13,704 nt of DNA from an uncultured Collinsella sp. (GCA_958431945.1 CAUASQ010000035.1:1-13704); one strand, 5' to 3'; shown: positions 8,190 to 13,704, counted from the stretch's first letter. The notes: generated from the letters alone by a model not told the origin. Numbers and translations: made by a program.

Positions 8190-8203
8190 GTTAACAGATT
8201 AAC
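8190..8203. promoter_or_regulatory. Short inverted repeat in a divergent intergenic region (possible operator)
   Basis: GTTAA, CAGA, TTAAC form a 5-4-5 dyad between the hydrolase gene (minus) and the radical SAM gene (plus). It is AT-rich against a GC-rich background and about 76 bases from the hydrolase start. Size and placement fit a dimeric regulator site, but no matching regulator gene is nearby and short dyads arise by chance. Confidence 0.2.
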
Positions 8204-8299
8204 TTTACCCGACCCGAGGCTTTTCATGACACGGCATAATGAGCGACGTGAAAAAACGAAACTTGTAAAGCAAGAGCCCGCACCCTGCTTTGGAGCCGA

Positions 8300-8308
8300 T
8301 GCTATGCT
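8300..8308 (+). promoter_or_regulatory. Possible extended -10 promoter of the radical SAM gene
   Basis: TGCTATGCT fits an extended -10 element (TGn followed by a hexamer with four of six consensus bases). There is no good -35 box. A start near 8315 would give a short leader before the GAGGAG site at 8325-8330. An alternative pair, TTGGAG (8290-8295) and CACAAT (8313-8318) with a 17-bp spacer, would start transcription inside the ribosome site, so I prefer the first reading. Confidence 0.3.
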
Positions 8309-8339
8309 TAGGCACAATTGTCTTGAGGAGCATATGCCT

Positions 8340-9116
8340 ATGTCTACGTTTTTGAATGCCAGCCCCATCTTTGGGCCCGTTCGCAGCCGTCGCCTTGGTC
8401 TCTCGCTCGGCGTCAACATGATGCCGGCCAGCGGCAAAATCTGCACGTTCGACTGCATTTACTGCGAAAACGGCCTCAACGCCGAGCGCCCCTGTCACGA
8501 GCCGTACAACACAGCTGCCGTGGTACTCGACGCGCTCGAGGCAAAGCTGCGCGAGATGGCAACCGAGGGCGAACTTCCCGATGTGATCACCTTCGCAGGC
8601 AACGGCGAGCCCACCGCCGCACCGGAGTTTCCGCAGGCCATCGCCGGCGCCGTCGCGCTGCGCGACGAGCTTGCCCCAAACTCCAAGATCGCCGTGCTCT
8701 CCAACGGTACGCGCGCCGACCGCCCCGAGGTGCACGACGCGCTCATGATGGTCGACGACAACATTCTTAAGCTCGATACCGCCGACTCGGCGTTTATCCA
8801 GCTGCTCGACCAGCCCGTTGGCCCCTACGACGTCGAGCACCAGATCGAGACGTTCGCAAGCTTTGACGGTCACGTTATTATCCAGACGATCTTTTTGAAC
8901 GGCGAGTATCAGGGCAAGCTCATCGACAACACCGGCGAGGAGTACGTCGCCCCCTGGCTCGCGGCGCTCGAGCGCATTCGCCCACAAGAAGCGACCATCT
9001 ACACGGTGGCGCGCGAGACACCGGTCGCCGGCCTTGCCAAAGCGGCGCCTGAGGTGCTCGACGCCATTGCCGCGCGCGTGCGCGCCATCGGCATTCCCTG
9101 CCAGGTGAGCTACTAG
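8340..9116 (+). CDS. Radical SAM protein, COG0731 type
   Basis: This 258-residue protein begins with FGPVRSRRLGLSLGVN, the N-terminal signature of the COG0731 radical SAM group. The 4Fe-4S-binding triad is CTFDCIYC, a CX3CX2C motif with Cys35, Cys39 and Cys42. TFAGNGEPT resembles the GGE-type motif that holds S-adenosylmethionine. COG0731 is named after wyosine-synthesis enzymes, but bacterial members of this size have no firmly established reaction, so I leave the substrate open. Two in-frame ATGs are close together: 8334 is only three bases after GAGGAG, while 8340 is nine bases after it, so I chose 8340. An upstream open stretch to 8226 has no ribosome site. The gene stands alone; the 20-bp inverted repeat follows it. 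Confidence 0.87.
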   Translation: MSTFLNASPIFGPVRSRRLGLSLGVNMMPASGKICTFDCIYCENGLNAERPCHEPYNTAAVVLDALEAKLREMATEGELPDVITFAGNGEPTAAPEFPQAIAGAVALRDELAPNSKIAVLSNGTRADRPEVHDALMMVDDNILKLDTADSAFIQLLDQPVGPYDVEHQIETFASFDGHVIIQTIFLNGEYQGKLIDNTGEEYVAPWLAALERIRPQEATIYTVARETPVAGLAKAAPEVLDAIAARVRAIGIPCQVSY

Positions 9117-9157
9117 CAAAACCACGCAGCAGCCAGTGTCCGCCATCCCGCTCCATC

Positions 9158-9224
9158 AGTTGCGGTGATATAGTTCCTATTTATGCTGTTAAACCGCTTA
9201 AATCGGAACTATATCACCGCAACT
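9158..9224. repeat. 20-bp perfect inverted repeat with 27-bp spacer
   Basis: The arm at 9158-9177 (AGTTGCGGTGATATAGTTCC) is the exact reverse complement of 9205-9224. After one mismatch, the pairing continues for five more bases inside (ATTTA 9179-9183 with TAAAT 9199-9203), so a 26-position stem with a 15-base loop can form. TTTTAT follows on the plus strand, so it may act as terminator for the radical SAM gene 42 bases upstream. The arms are much longer and more AT-rich than the other terminators here. A small palindromic mobile repeat or a structured RNA are alternatives. Its right arm ends 22 bases before TATACT, the likely -10 box of the next gene. Confidence 0.9.
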
Positions 9225-9276
9225 TTTATGGACGCGTGGGTGGGCTATACTAGCTGCGGATGAAAGGAAGTTAGCC

Positions 9277-10164
9277 ATGTTTGACAACGGACCTGTGCCC
9301 GGCCGCAACGACGCTTGCTGGTGCGGCAGCGGCAAAAAATATAAGAAATGCCATAGCGCCTTTGATGAGCGCCTTGAGCGCCTGTGGGAAGAGGGCTGGG
9401 AGGTCCTGCCCCGCACGCTCTACAAGACACCCACCGATATCGAGGGCATCAAGCGCTCGGCCGCTATCAACGTGGGCGTGCTCGATTACGTAGGCGAACA
9501 CATCGCCGCGGGCATGACCACCAACCAGATCGACCAGATGATCTACGACTACACCGTCGAGCACGGCGGCACGCCGGCCGACCTCAACTACGAGGGCTAC
9601 CCCAAAAGCGTGTGCACATCGATCAATGATGTGGTCTGCCACGGCATTCCTTGCGACACGGACGTGCTGCACGAGGGCGACATCATCAACGTGGACTGCT
9701 CCACGATCCTGGACGGTTACTTTAGTGATTCGAGCCGTATGTTCTGCATCGGCGAGGTCTCGGCCGAGCGCCAGCGCCTGGTCGAAGTCACCCGTGCCAG
9801 CGTGGAGGCGGGTCTGGCGGCCGTCAAGCCATGGCTACCACTGTCCGTTATGGCCGAGGCCGTGCAAAAGACGGTCGAGGACGCCGGCTTTAGCGTGGTG
9901 CGCGAGTACGGCGGACACGGCATCGGTAAGGAGTTCCACGAGGACCCGTTTGTGGGCTTTACCACCGAGGCGCCCGATGTGGACACCATCATGGCTCCGG
10001 GCATGGTCTTTACCATCGAGCCCATGGTCAATGCCGGAGCGCCCGACATCAAGATCAGCAAGGGCGACGGCTGGTGCGTGCGCACCAAGGACGGTAGCGA
10101 TTCGGCCCAGTGCGAGGTACAGCTCGTGGTGACCGAGGACGGCTACGAGCTGCTGAGCTGGTAG
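9277..10164 (+). CDS. map: Type I methionine aminopeptidase with N-terminal SEC-C zinc motif
   Basis: This 295-residue enzyme removes the initiator methionine from nascent proteins. Residues 9-26 form a SEC-C motif, GRNDACWCGSGKKYKKCH, with Cys14, Cys16, Cys25 and His26 as the zinc ligands. The peptidase core carries all five metal ligands: Asp140, Asp151, His214, Glu248 and Glu280. His122 in VCHGIP and His221 in EFHEDP are the other active-site histidines. SEC-C-extended MetAPs are known in some bacteria; the motif may help ribosome or nascent-chain contact, which is inference. The ATG follows AAAGGAAG (9263-9270). TATACT at 9246-9251 is a plausible -10 box with no clear -35. A strong terminator follows the gene. 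Confidence 0.95.
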   Translation: MFDNGPVPGRNDACWCGSGKKYKKCHSAFDERLERLWEEGWEVLPRTLYKTPTDIEGIKRSAAINVGVLDYVGEHIAAGMTTNQIDQMIYDYTVEHGGTPADLNYEGYPKSVCTSINDVVCHGIPCDTDVLHEGDIINVDCSTILDGYFSDSSRMFCIGEVSAERQRLVEVTRASVEAGLAAVKPWLPLSVMAEAVQKTVEDAGFSVVREYGGHGIGKEFHEDPFVGFTTEAPDVDTIMAPGMVFTIEPMVNAGAPDIKISKGDGWCVRTKDGSDSAQCEVQLVVTEDGYELLSW

Positions 10165-10173
10165 CCGTGGATG

Positions 10174-10217
10174 CGCCGGATGCTGACGGGCACACTCGTC
10201 TTGCATCCGGCGTTTTT
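10174..10217 (+). terminator. Rho-independent terminator of the methionine aminopeptidase gene
   Basis: CGCCGGATGC (10174-10183) pairs perfectly with GCATCCGGCG (10203-10212). GACG and CGTC form a further short stem inside the loop. TTTTT follows at 10213-10217. The hairpin starts nine bases after the stop codon. Confidence 0.9.
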
Positions 10218-10224
10218 ATTTGAA

Positions 10225-10275
10225 CGTTTTGCCTGATAAAACCTGCCAAAATAAACCTGTCCCTTTTTGGCAGGT
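10225..10275 (+). repeat. Hairpin repeat, copy 2 (CCTGTCCC loop family)
   Basis: ACCTGCCAAAA (10241-10251) pairs perfectly with TTTTGGCAGGT (10265-10275) around the loop TAAACCTGTCCCT. This is the only copy with no wobble in the stem. It begins eight bases after the preceding terminator's T tract. The stem ends five bases before the GGAGAGG ribosome site of the dehydrogenase gene, so on that mRNA the hairpin would lie in the 5' leader. Confidence 0.87.
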
Positions 10276-10294
10276 CGAGCGGAGAGGACTGCTT

Positions 10295-11230
10295 GTGAAC
10301 ATCCTGGTTTTGCTGCCCGTCAACGACCGTCACCGCGCGATCCTTGAGTCGAGCGCTCCGGGCGAGGACTTTATCTACACGAGCGCCGATGCCGTCACGC
10401 GTGAGCAGGTCGCCGACGCCGACGCGATCTTGGGCAACATAGACCCCGCCCTGCTTACCGCGTGCGAGCACCTCCAGCTGCTGCAACTGCAGACCGCGGG
10501 CTATGACGATTACCTGGCCGCCGGCACCGTGCCAGCCGACGCCAAGCTTTCCTGCTCGGTGGGCGCCTACGGCCAAGCCGTGAGCGAGCACATGTTTGCC
10601 ATGGTCCTTTCCATGATGAAGCGCCTGCCCGGCTATCACGACTTGCAGCGCGAGCATCGCTGGGAGGATTTGGGGTCGGTCACCTCGCTCAAAAACGCCA
10701 ATGTGCTGGTGCTGGGCGCAGGCGATATCGGCGGCCACTTTGCCACGCTATGCCGCAGCATGGGCGCGCACGTCCGCGGCATCAAGCGCCATCCGCTCGT
10801 CTACCCCATTGTATTTGAGGACATGGACGGCATGGATGCCCTACCCGAGCGCCTGGCCGAGGCGGACGTTGTCGCATCCTTTATGCCCAGCACGCCCGAG
10901 ACCCGCGGCCTGGCGAACGCCGAGTTCTTCGCCGCGATGAAACCGGGCGCCTTCTTTGCCAACGGCGGCCGCGGTGACCTCGTGGTTGCTGACGATCTGG
11001 CTGCCGCTCTTGAGTCCGGACACCTTGCCGGCGCCGCGGTCGACGTCACCGACCCCGAGCCGCTGCCTGCGACAAGCCCCCTGTGGGATGCGCCCAACAT
11101 GTTCATCACGCCGCACGTCTCGGGCTGGTTCCACCTGGCCGCCACGCTCAACAACGTCGTCGACATCGCCGCGGAGAACCTGCGTCACCTGCAGGCCGGC
11201 GAGACGCTTCGCTGCTGGATCGAGCATTAG
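10295..11230 (+). CDS. D-2-hydroxyacid dehydrogenase family protein
   Basis: This 311-residue NAD(P)-dependent oxidoreductase interconverts a 2-hydroxyacid and its 2-oxoacid; the exact substrate is unknown. The nucleotide-binding motif is VLVLGAGDIGGHFA. The catalytic triad is complete and correctly spaced: Arg in NGGRGDLV, Glu 29 residues later in DPEPLP, and His in TPHVSG. There is no ACT domain, so it is not a full-length SerA. The second beta strand ends in GIKRHP without the usual acidic residue, which suggests possible NADP use. The GTG at 10295 has GGAGAGG seven bases upstream. The frame stays open back to a TTG at 10220, but that extension would translate the hairpin repeat, so I reject it. 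The gene appears monocistronic. Confidence 0.9.
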   Translation: MNILVLLPVNDRHRAILESSAPGEDFIYTSADAVTREQVADADAILGNIDPALLTACEHLQLLQLQTAGYDDYLAAGTVPADAKLSCSVGAYGQAVSEHMFAMVLSMMKRLPGYHDLQREHRWEDLGSVTSLKNANVLVLGAGDIGGHFATLCRSMGAHVRGIKRHPLVYPIVFEDMDGMDALPERLAEADVVASFMPSTPETRGLANAEFFAAMKPGAFFANGGRGDLVVADDLAAALESGHLAGAAVDVTDPEPLPATSPLWDAPNMFITPHVSGWFHLAATLNNVVDIAAENLRHLQAGETLRCWIEH

Positions 11231-11233
11231 GGT

Positions 11234-11257
11234 TCCGCCGTTCTAACGAACGGCGGA
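11234..11257 (+). terminator. GC-rich hairpin directly after the dehydrogenase stop, no T tract
   Basis: TCCGCCGTTC (11234-11243) pairs perfectly with GAACGGCGGA (11248-11257) with loop TAAC. It starts four bases after the stop codon. No run of T follows, so termination by itself is doubtful. It may protect the mRNA 3' end, with the true terminator at 11307-11342. Confidence 0.55.
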
Positions 11258-11306
11258 CCGGTCGACGCTGCGCGCCGCCCAGAACGACAATTTGTCATTC
11301 AAGAGA

Positions 11307-11342
11307 CAAGGCATGACCAGAAGGTCTATGCCTTGCCTTTTT
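11307..11342 (+). terminator. Rho-independent terminator downstream of the dehydrogenase gene
   Basis: CAAGGCAT (11307-11314) pairs with ATGCCTTG (11328-11335), and GACC with GGTC inside, with one bulged T and loop AGAA. TTTTT follows at 11338-11342. Confidence 0.87.
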
Positions 11343-11432
11343 CATGCCAACTTGTTCGCTCTGGACATCGCTCGCTGACGCTTGCTCAACCTGCAATGTC
11401 ATAACAATTCTGTCCAGCTGTTGGCATTGCGG
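11343..11432. other. Intergenic stretch with a spaced inverted repeat
   Basis: No credible gene is seen between the terminator and the third hairpin repeat. ATGCCAAC (11344-11351) and TGGACA (11362-11367) recur as reverse complements in the same nested order: TGTCCA (11411-11416) and GTTGGCAT (11420-11427). The arms have unequal internal gaps. It could be a folded RNA, a decayed small mobile repeat, or chance. Confidence 0.35.
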
Positions 11433-11483
11433 CATTTTCCCAGATAAAACCTGCCAAAATGAACCTGTCCCTTTTTGGTAGGT
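11433..11483 (+). repeat. Hairpin repeat, copy 3 (CCTGTCCC loop family)
   Basis: ACCTGCCAAAA (11449-11459) pairs with TTTTGGTAGGT (11473-11483) with one G-T wobble. The loop TGAACCTGTCCCT differs from copy 1 by one base, and CCCAGATAAAACC on the left is identical to copy 1. A CAGCTG lies at a similar distance to the left in copies 1 and 3, so the repeat unit may be longer than marked. From 11484 to 11590 I see no gene and no clear hairpin. Confidence 0.86.
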
Positions 11484-11590
11484 TGGTGTAATGGGGTCAG
11501 GTTGGCTTGCGCCATACCGGTAGTTCTGTCTGCGACACTCTCGCCAAAGTGATATCAAACATACATCTAGCGTTTTCGACACTTCGCTTA

Positions 11591-11773
11591 TTAGAGCCAG
11601 TCCGTCTCCTCGTCATAGCGGTCCGAATAGGCGTTACGCTTGAGTTCTTCAGCACTCGTTGGTCGCGCCTTGGACACGTCGACCCCTGACTCGTGGCAAG
11701 CGTCGACGAACAGCTGTAAACCCCGATCAATAAGCTGAGCCCCACGCTCGGCCTTCATTTCTTCGGCTCGCAT
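11591..11773 (-). CDS. Small hypothetical protein coupled to the M18 aminopeptidase gene
   Basis: This 60-residue acidic, soluble protein has no family I recognise. It starts MRAEEMKAERGAQLIDRGLQ and ends SDRYDEETDWL, with an N-terminal amphipathic helix and a charged tail. Its ATG directly abuts the TAA of the upstream aminopeptidase gene, with no bases between. GGAG lies inside the end of that gene, six bases before the ATG. This stop-start arrangement and base use like its neighbours support a real, translationally coupled gene. The shape, a short helix-rich protein with an acidic C-terminus, resembles small antitoxins, but no toxin gene is adjacent, so I do not assign that role. No terminator is evident downstream. 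Confidence 0.6.
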   Translation of the reverse strand: MRAEEMKAERGAQLIDRGLQLFVDACHESGVDVSKARPTSAEELKRNAYSDRYDEETDWL

Positions 11774-13159
11774 TTAGAGCTCCACGCTTTCGGCGCCGTT
11801 GATATGGAGGTCGCGCTCGTAGAAGGCGGTGAGGGCGCGGATGGTGTACATCACGTCGCGCACGCCGCCGGTCTCGTAGCTTGAGTGCATGGCAAGCTGC
11901 GGCAGACCCACATCCACGGCGTGCATGCTCGCCTGCATATTGGACAGATTGCCGAGCGTGGAGCCACCCGCCATATCGCTCTTGTTGGCGAAGGCCTGCG
12001 TGGGCACGTCGGCGTCATCGCAAATAGCCTGGAACACCGCGCGGCTAAAGGCATCGGTGCAGTAATGCTGGTTGGCGGCTTCCTTGATGACGATGCCGCC
12101 GTTGAGCACCACCTGGTTGCGGGCATCGCACTTCTCGGCGTGGTTGGGGTGCACGGCATGCGCGTTGTCGCAGCTCACGAGCATCGATGCGGCAAGGGCG
12201 CGATGATATGACTCGTCGTCAAAGCCCAGCGAGCCGTTAATGCGTCGCAGTGCATCGGCCAAGAACGTCGACATGGCACCCTGTTTGGTCTCGGAGCCAA
12301 CCTCCTCGTTATCAAAGCAGCAGAAGACCGAAACGTCGTGCGCGTTCTCGGCACCCAAAAATGCCTGCAGCGAGGTGTAGGCGCAGGCCAGGTCATCGAG
12401 CTTGGGCGTCGAGATGAACTCGTCGGCCCAGCCCCAAATGCGCGCATCCTGACGATTGACCAGGAACAGATCACGGCCCAGGATCTGCTCGGGCTCAACA
12501 TCCAGCTCTTCGGCGATCAGAGCGTCAAAGTCGCCCTGCTTCAGCTCGCCGGCGCTGATGAGCGGGCACAGGTCGACGGCGCGATTGGGCGCAAAGCCCT
12601 CGTTAACGCCACGATTCATATGGATGGCAAGGCTCGGAATGATAGCGACCTCGCGCTCGGTGGCAAGCAGACGACTCTCGATACGGTCGCCCTCGCGCAC
12701 CAGCACGCGGCCCGCGAGCGCCAGCGGACGATCGAACCAGGTGTAGTCGATCATACCGCCGTAGGCCTCGGTGTTCAGGCGCAGCGTTTCGCCCGCGCCG
12801 TCGAGCTCGGGCACGGCCTTGACCTTAAACGTCGGCGAATCGCTGTGCGACGCCGTGAGCTGAAAATGATAGTCACCGGCAACGCCGTCCTCGCCCCACG
12901 TCGCGGCCAGGTCCTCGCCCACCTTAAAGGCAACAACGCTCGAGGTGTTGCGCTGCGTGTAATAACGCCCGCCCGGCTCGATGTCCCACGCCGCATTCTC
13001 GGGCAGGTAGGTAAAGCCCGCCTCGTCGAGCTCGGCCATAATGGTCGCCGCCGTATGGAACATGCTGGGGCATGCCTCGATAAAGTCGATAAGGTCGTTG
13101 GCGGCCTCGATATCGTCGGCCGTCACATGCGCGCGCTCGGGCGTTTCCTGATCCGTCAT
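11774..13159 (-). CDS. M18 family aminopeptidase (aspartyl-aminopeptidase type)
   Basis: This 461-residue cytoplasmic metallopeptidase removes N-terminal residues, acidic ones in the best-known members, from peptides. Expected metal and catalytic positions are present: His105 and Asp107 in TASHSDSP, Asp255-Asp256 in KLDDL, Glu285-Glu286 in FDNEEVGS, Asp331 in VSCDNAHAVHPN and His425 in AMHSSYETGG. The early FHTAATI segment matches the family's N-terminal substrate region. The frame is open to an upstream ATG at 13228, but I chose 13159 because AAAGGGGAG lies just upstream and family members begin close to this helix. Length is normal. The 60-residue gene follows with no gap. The upstream region has a TATGCT candidate -10 but no clear -35, and mobile DNA begins about 125 bases upstream of the start. 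Confidence 0.92.
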   Translation of the reverse strand: MTDQETPERAHVTADDIEAANDLIDFIEACPSMFHTAATIMAELDEAGFTYLPENAAWDIEPGGRYYTQRNTSSVVAFKVGEDLAATWGEDGVAGDYHFQLTASHSDSPTFKVKAVPELDGAGETLRLNTEAYGGMIDYTWFDRPLALAGRVLVREGDRIESRLLATEREVAIIPSLAIHMNRGVNEGFAPNRAVDLCPLISAGELKQGDFDALIAEELDVEPEQILGRDLFLVNRQDARIWGWADEFISTPKLDDLACAYTSLQAFLGAENAHDVSVFCCFDNEEVGSETKQGAMSTFLADALRRINGSLGFDDESYHRALAASMLVSCDNAHAVHPNHAEKCDARNQVVLNGGIVIKEAANQHYCTDAFSRAVFQAICDDADVPTQAFANKSDMAGGSTLGNLSNMQASMHAVDVGLPQLAMHSSYETGGVRDVMYTIRALTAFYERDLHINGAESVEL

Positions 13160-13284
13160 GCTCTCCCCTTTCGCTGGGTTGATGGTCCCCTCCAGCATAC
13201 CCCGCCACGCCAGCGCCGCGCTCTTCATTCCATGTTTAATCCCGCGCCGCTCACCAAGCCTTGATTCTCATTTTCATTGCAACA

Positions 13285-13326
13285 GCCTCAGGACTCAGCG
13301 CAACGCGTTGCGCTGAGTCCTGAGGC
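13285..13326. repeat. 42-bp perfect palindrome at the edge of the IS30-like element
   Basis: The sequence from 13285 to 13326 reads GCCTCAGGACTCAGCGCAACG followed at once by its exact reverse complement, with no loop; the centre is between 13305 and 13306. It lies 66 bases before the transposase start. IS30-family elements favour palindromic targets and also insert next to each other's terminal repeats. Either the right half is the element's terminal repeat facing an older copy of itself, or the element sits beside a palindromic target. Confidence 0.9.
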
Positions 13327-13352
13327 GCGAATCCGGGTAGGCAACCCCAGAG

Positions 13353-13372
13353 GGGCCGGAATCCCCCGGCCC
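13353..13372 (+). promoter_or_regulatory. GC hairpin in the transposase leader
   Basis: GGGCCGG (13353-13359) pairs with CCGGCCC (13366-13372) around AATCCC. It lies five bases before the GGAGGGAGG ribosome site (13378-13386). Hairpins ahead of transposase genes often limit translation from read-through transcripts; that role is inferred here. Confidence 0.45.
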
Positions 13373-13391
13373 GCGATGGAGGGAGGCCGGC

Positions 13392-13697
13392 ATGTCCAGA
13401 CCCAAGCCGTCCGGAAGGTCGTACGGGAGGCTCACGAGGCACGAGAGGAACACGGTCGAGAGGATGCTCGACCGCAACCGCAGCGCCCGCGAGATCGCCG
13501 CGGAGCTCGGCAGGTCGCCCTCGACCGTGACCAGGGAGGTGGCGGCGCACCGCTACGTCACCGCGCCGCGCTCGCGCTACGGCGAGCCCGCGCCCGCGGA
13601 CCTGTCGGGGGCCTGCCCCAGGCTCTCCGCGTGGCCGAGGTGCTGCAACGGTGTTAGCGCTACTGTAAAAACAACCAATTTCGCCATCGCACTTTAG
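13392..13697 (+). pseudogene. IS30-family transposase, N-terminal fragment
   Basis: The open frame encodes 101 residues. The first part is typical of IS30 transposase N-termini: RLTRHERNTVERMLD followed by a helix-turn-helix, SAREIAAELGRSPSTVTREV (31-50), then a basic region and CPRLSAWPRCCNG. Full IS30 transposases usually exceed 300 residues and carry a DDE catalytic core, which is absent. After Gly87 (about 13652) the translation becomes unrelated and stops at 13695-13697. The DNA changes from very GC-rich to AT-rich at the same place. This fits truncation by a deletion or by insertion of other DNA, so it is likely inactive. The start has a strong GGAGGGAGG site five bases upstream. Confidence 0.75.
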
Positions 13698-13704
13698 CCG
13701 ATTC
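13653..13704. other. AT-richer sequence abutting the broken transposase
   Basis: The last 52 bases begin TGTTAGCGCTACTG (from 13652) and contain an A-rich stretch, in contrast to the strongly GC-rich IS sequence just before. They may be the left end of another mobile element or ordinary DNA left after a deletion. The window ends too soon to tell. Confidence 0.4.

Larger units (their letters stand above)
13306..13704 (+). mobile_element. IS30-like insertion sequence, 5' part only
   Basis: The inferred left end is the right half of the 42-bp palindrome. It is followed by a leader with a GC hairpin and the transposase gene start. The element continues to about 13652, where the transposase reading stops resembling IS30 and the sequence becomes AT-richer. 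The right end is not in the window, so no terminal repeat pair or target duplication can be checked. The left boundary is uncertain by several tens of bases. Confidence 0.5.

Noticed and set aside
8226..8339. Upstream extension of the radical SAM protein, including the ATG at 8334
   Set aside because: The ATG at 8226 has no ribosome site and the extension covers the promoter region; the ATG at 8334 is only three bases from the Shine-Dalgarno sequence.
10220..10294. A 25-residue N-terminal extension of the dehydrogenase from a TTG codon
   Set aside because: It overlaps the preceding terminator's end and translates the hairpin repeat. The GTG at 10295 has a proper ribosome site and gives a normal family N-terminus.
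11591..11773. Calling the 60-residue protein an antitoxin
   Set aside because: Only size and charge fit. No toxin gene adjoins it and I recognise no DNA-binding motif.
12338..13264. A 308-residue open frame antisense to the M18 aminopeptidase gene
   Set aside because: It is a shadow frame produced by high GC content; it shows no family motifs and the opposite strand has a complete M18 active site.
13277..13657. A 126-residue frame through the 42-bp palindrome
   Set aside because: It is out of frame with the IS30-like helix-turn-helix protein, which has the strong ribosome site and family motifs.

Overview
The window is a high-GC bacterial chromosome segment. Gene content, codon use and short intergenic palindromes suggest an anaerobic actinobacterium of class Coriobacteriia, most likely Collinsella. 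That placement is an inference from overall resemblance; there is no rRNA or other marker gene here. It looks like an ordinary chromosomal region with mobile DNA at the right edge and several intergenic palindromic repeats. I found no tRNA, rRNA or CRISPR array.

Layout. Bases 1-128 are the tail of an unidentified gene. From 417 to 3841 runs a complete polar amino-acid ABC importer on the plus strand: lipoprotein binding protein, two permeases overlapping by 4 nt, and an ATPase. It is preceded by a good sigma-70-type promoter. A hairpin between the binding-protein gene and the first permease gene probably sets unequal expression. A class-I glutamine-amidotransferase-like peptidase of family C26 (gamma-glutamyl-GABA hydrolase type) follows in the same direction. 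This suggests use of glutamate, glutamine or gamma-glutamyl compounds. A two-way terminator at 4757-4802 separates it from a convergent two-gene signalling operon on the minus strand (7105 to 4844). That operon encodes a degenerate-GGDEF / receiver / HD-GYP protein and a stand-alone Hpt phosphotransfer protein.

Next come an alpha/beta hydrolase (minus), a radical SAM protein of the COG0731 type (plus), a type I methionine aminopeptidase with an N-terminal SEC-C zinc motif (plus), and a D-2-hydroxyacid dehydrogenase (plus). On the minus strand lie an M18 aspartyl-aminopeptidase-like gene and, directly abutting its stop codon, a 60-residue unknown protein. The right end holds a 42-bp perfect palindrome and the 5' part of an IS30-like transposase gene that stops matching after about 87 codons, where base composition drops sharply.

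Three near-identical hairpin repeats (near 251, 10225 and 11433) and a fourth palindrome with a different stem (130-172) share the loop core CCTGTCCC. They look like REP-type elements. A separate 20-bp perfect inverted repeat lies at 9158-9224. The most interesting gene set is the signalling operon: its cyclase site is altered (GCDKF), its product-binding RxxD site is kept and its HD-GYP phosphodiesterase site is intact, so it may be a c-di-GMP-sensing, phosphorelay-controlled phosphodiesterase. I did not find a convincing wholly new system.
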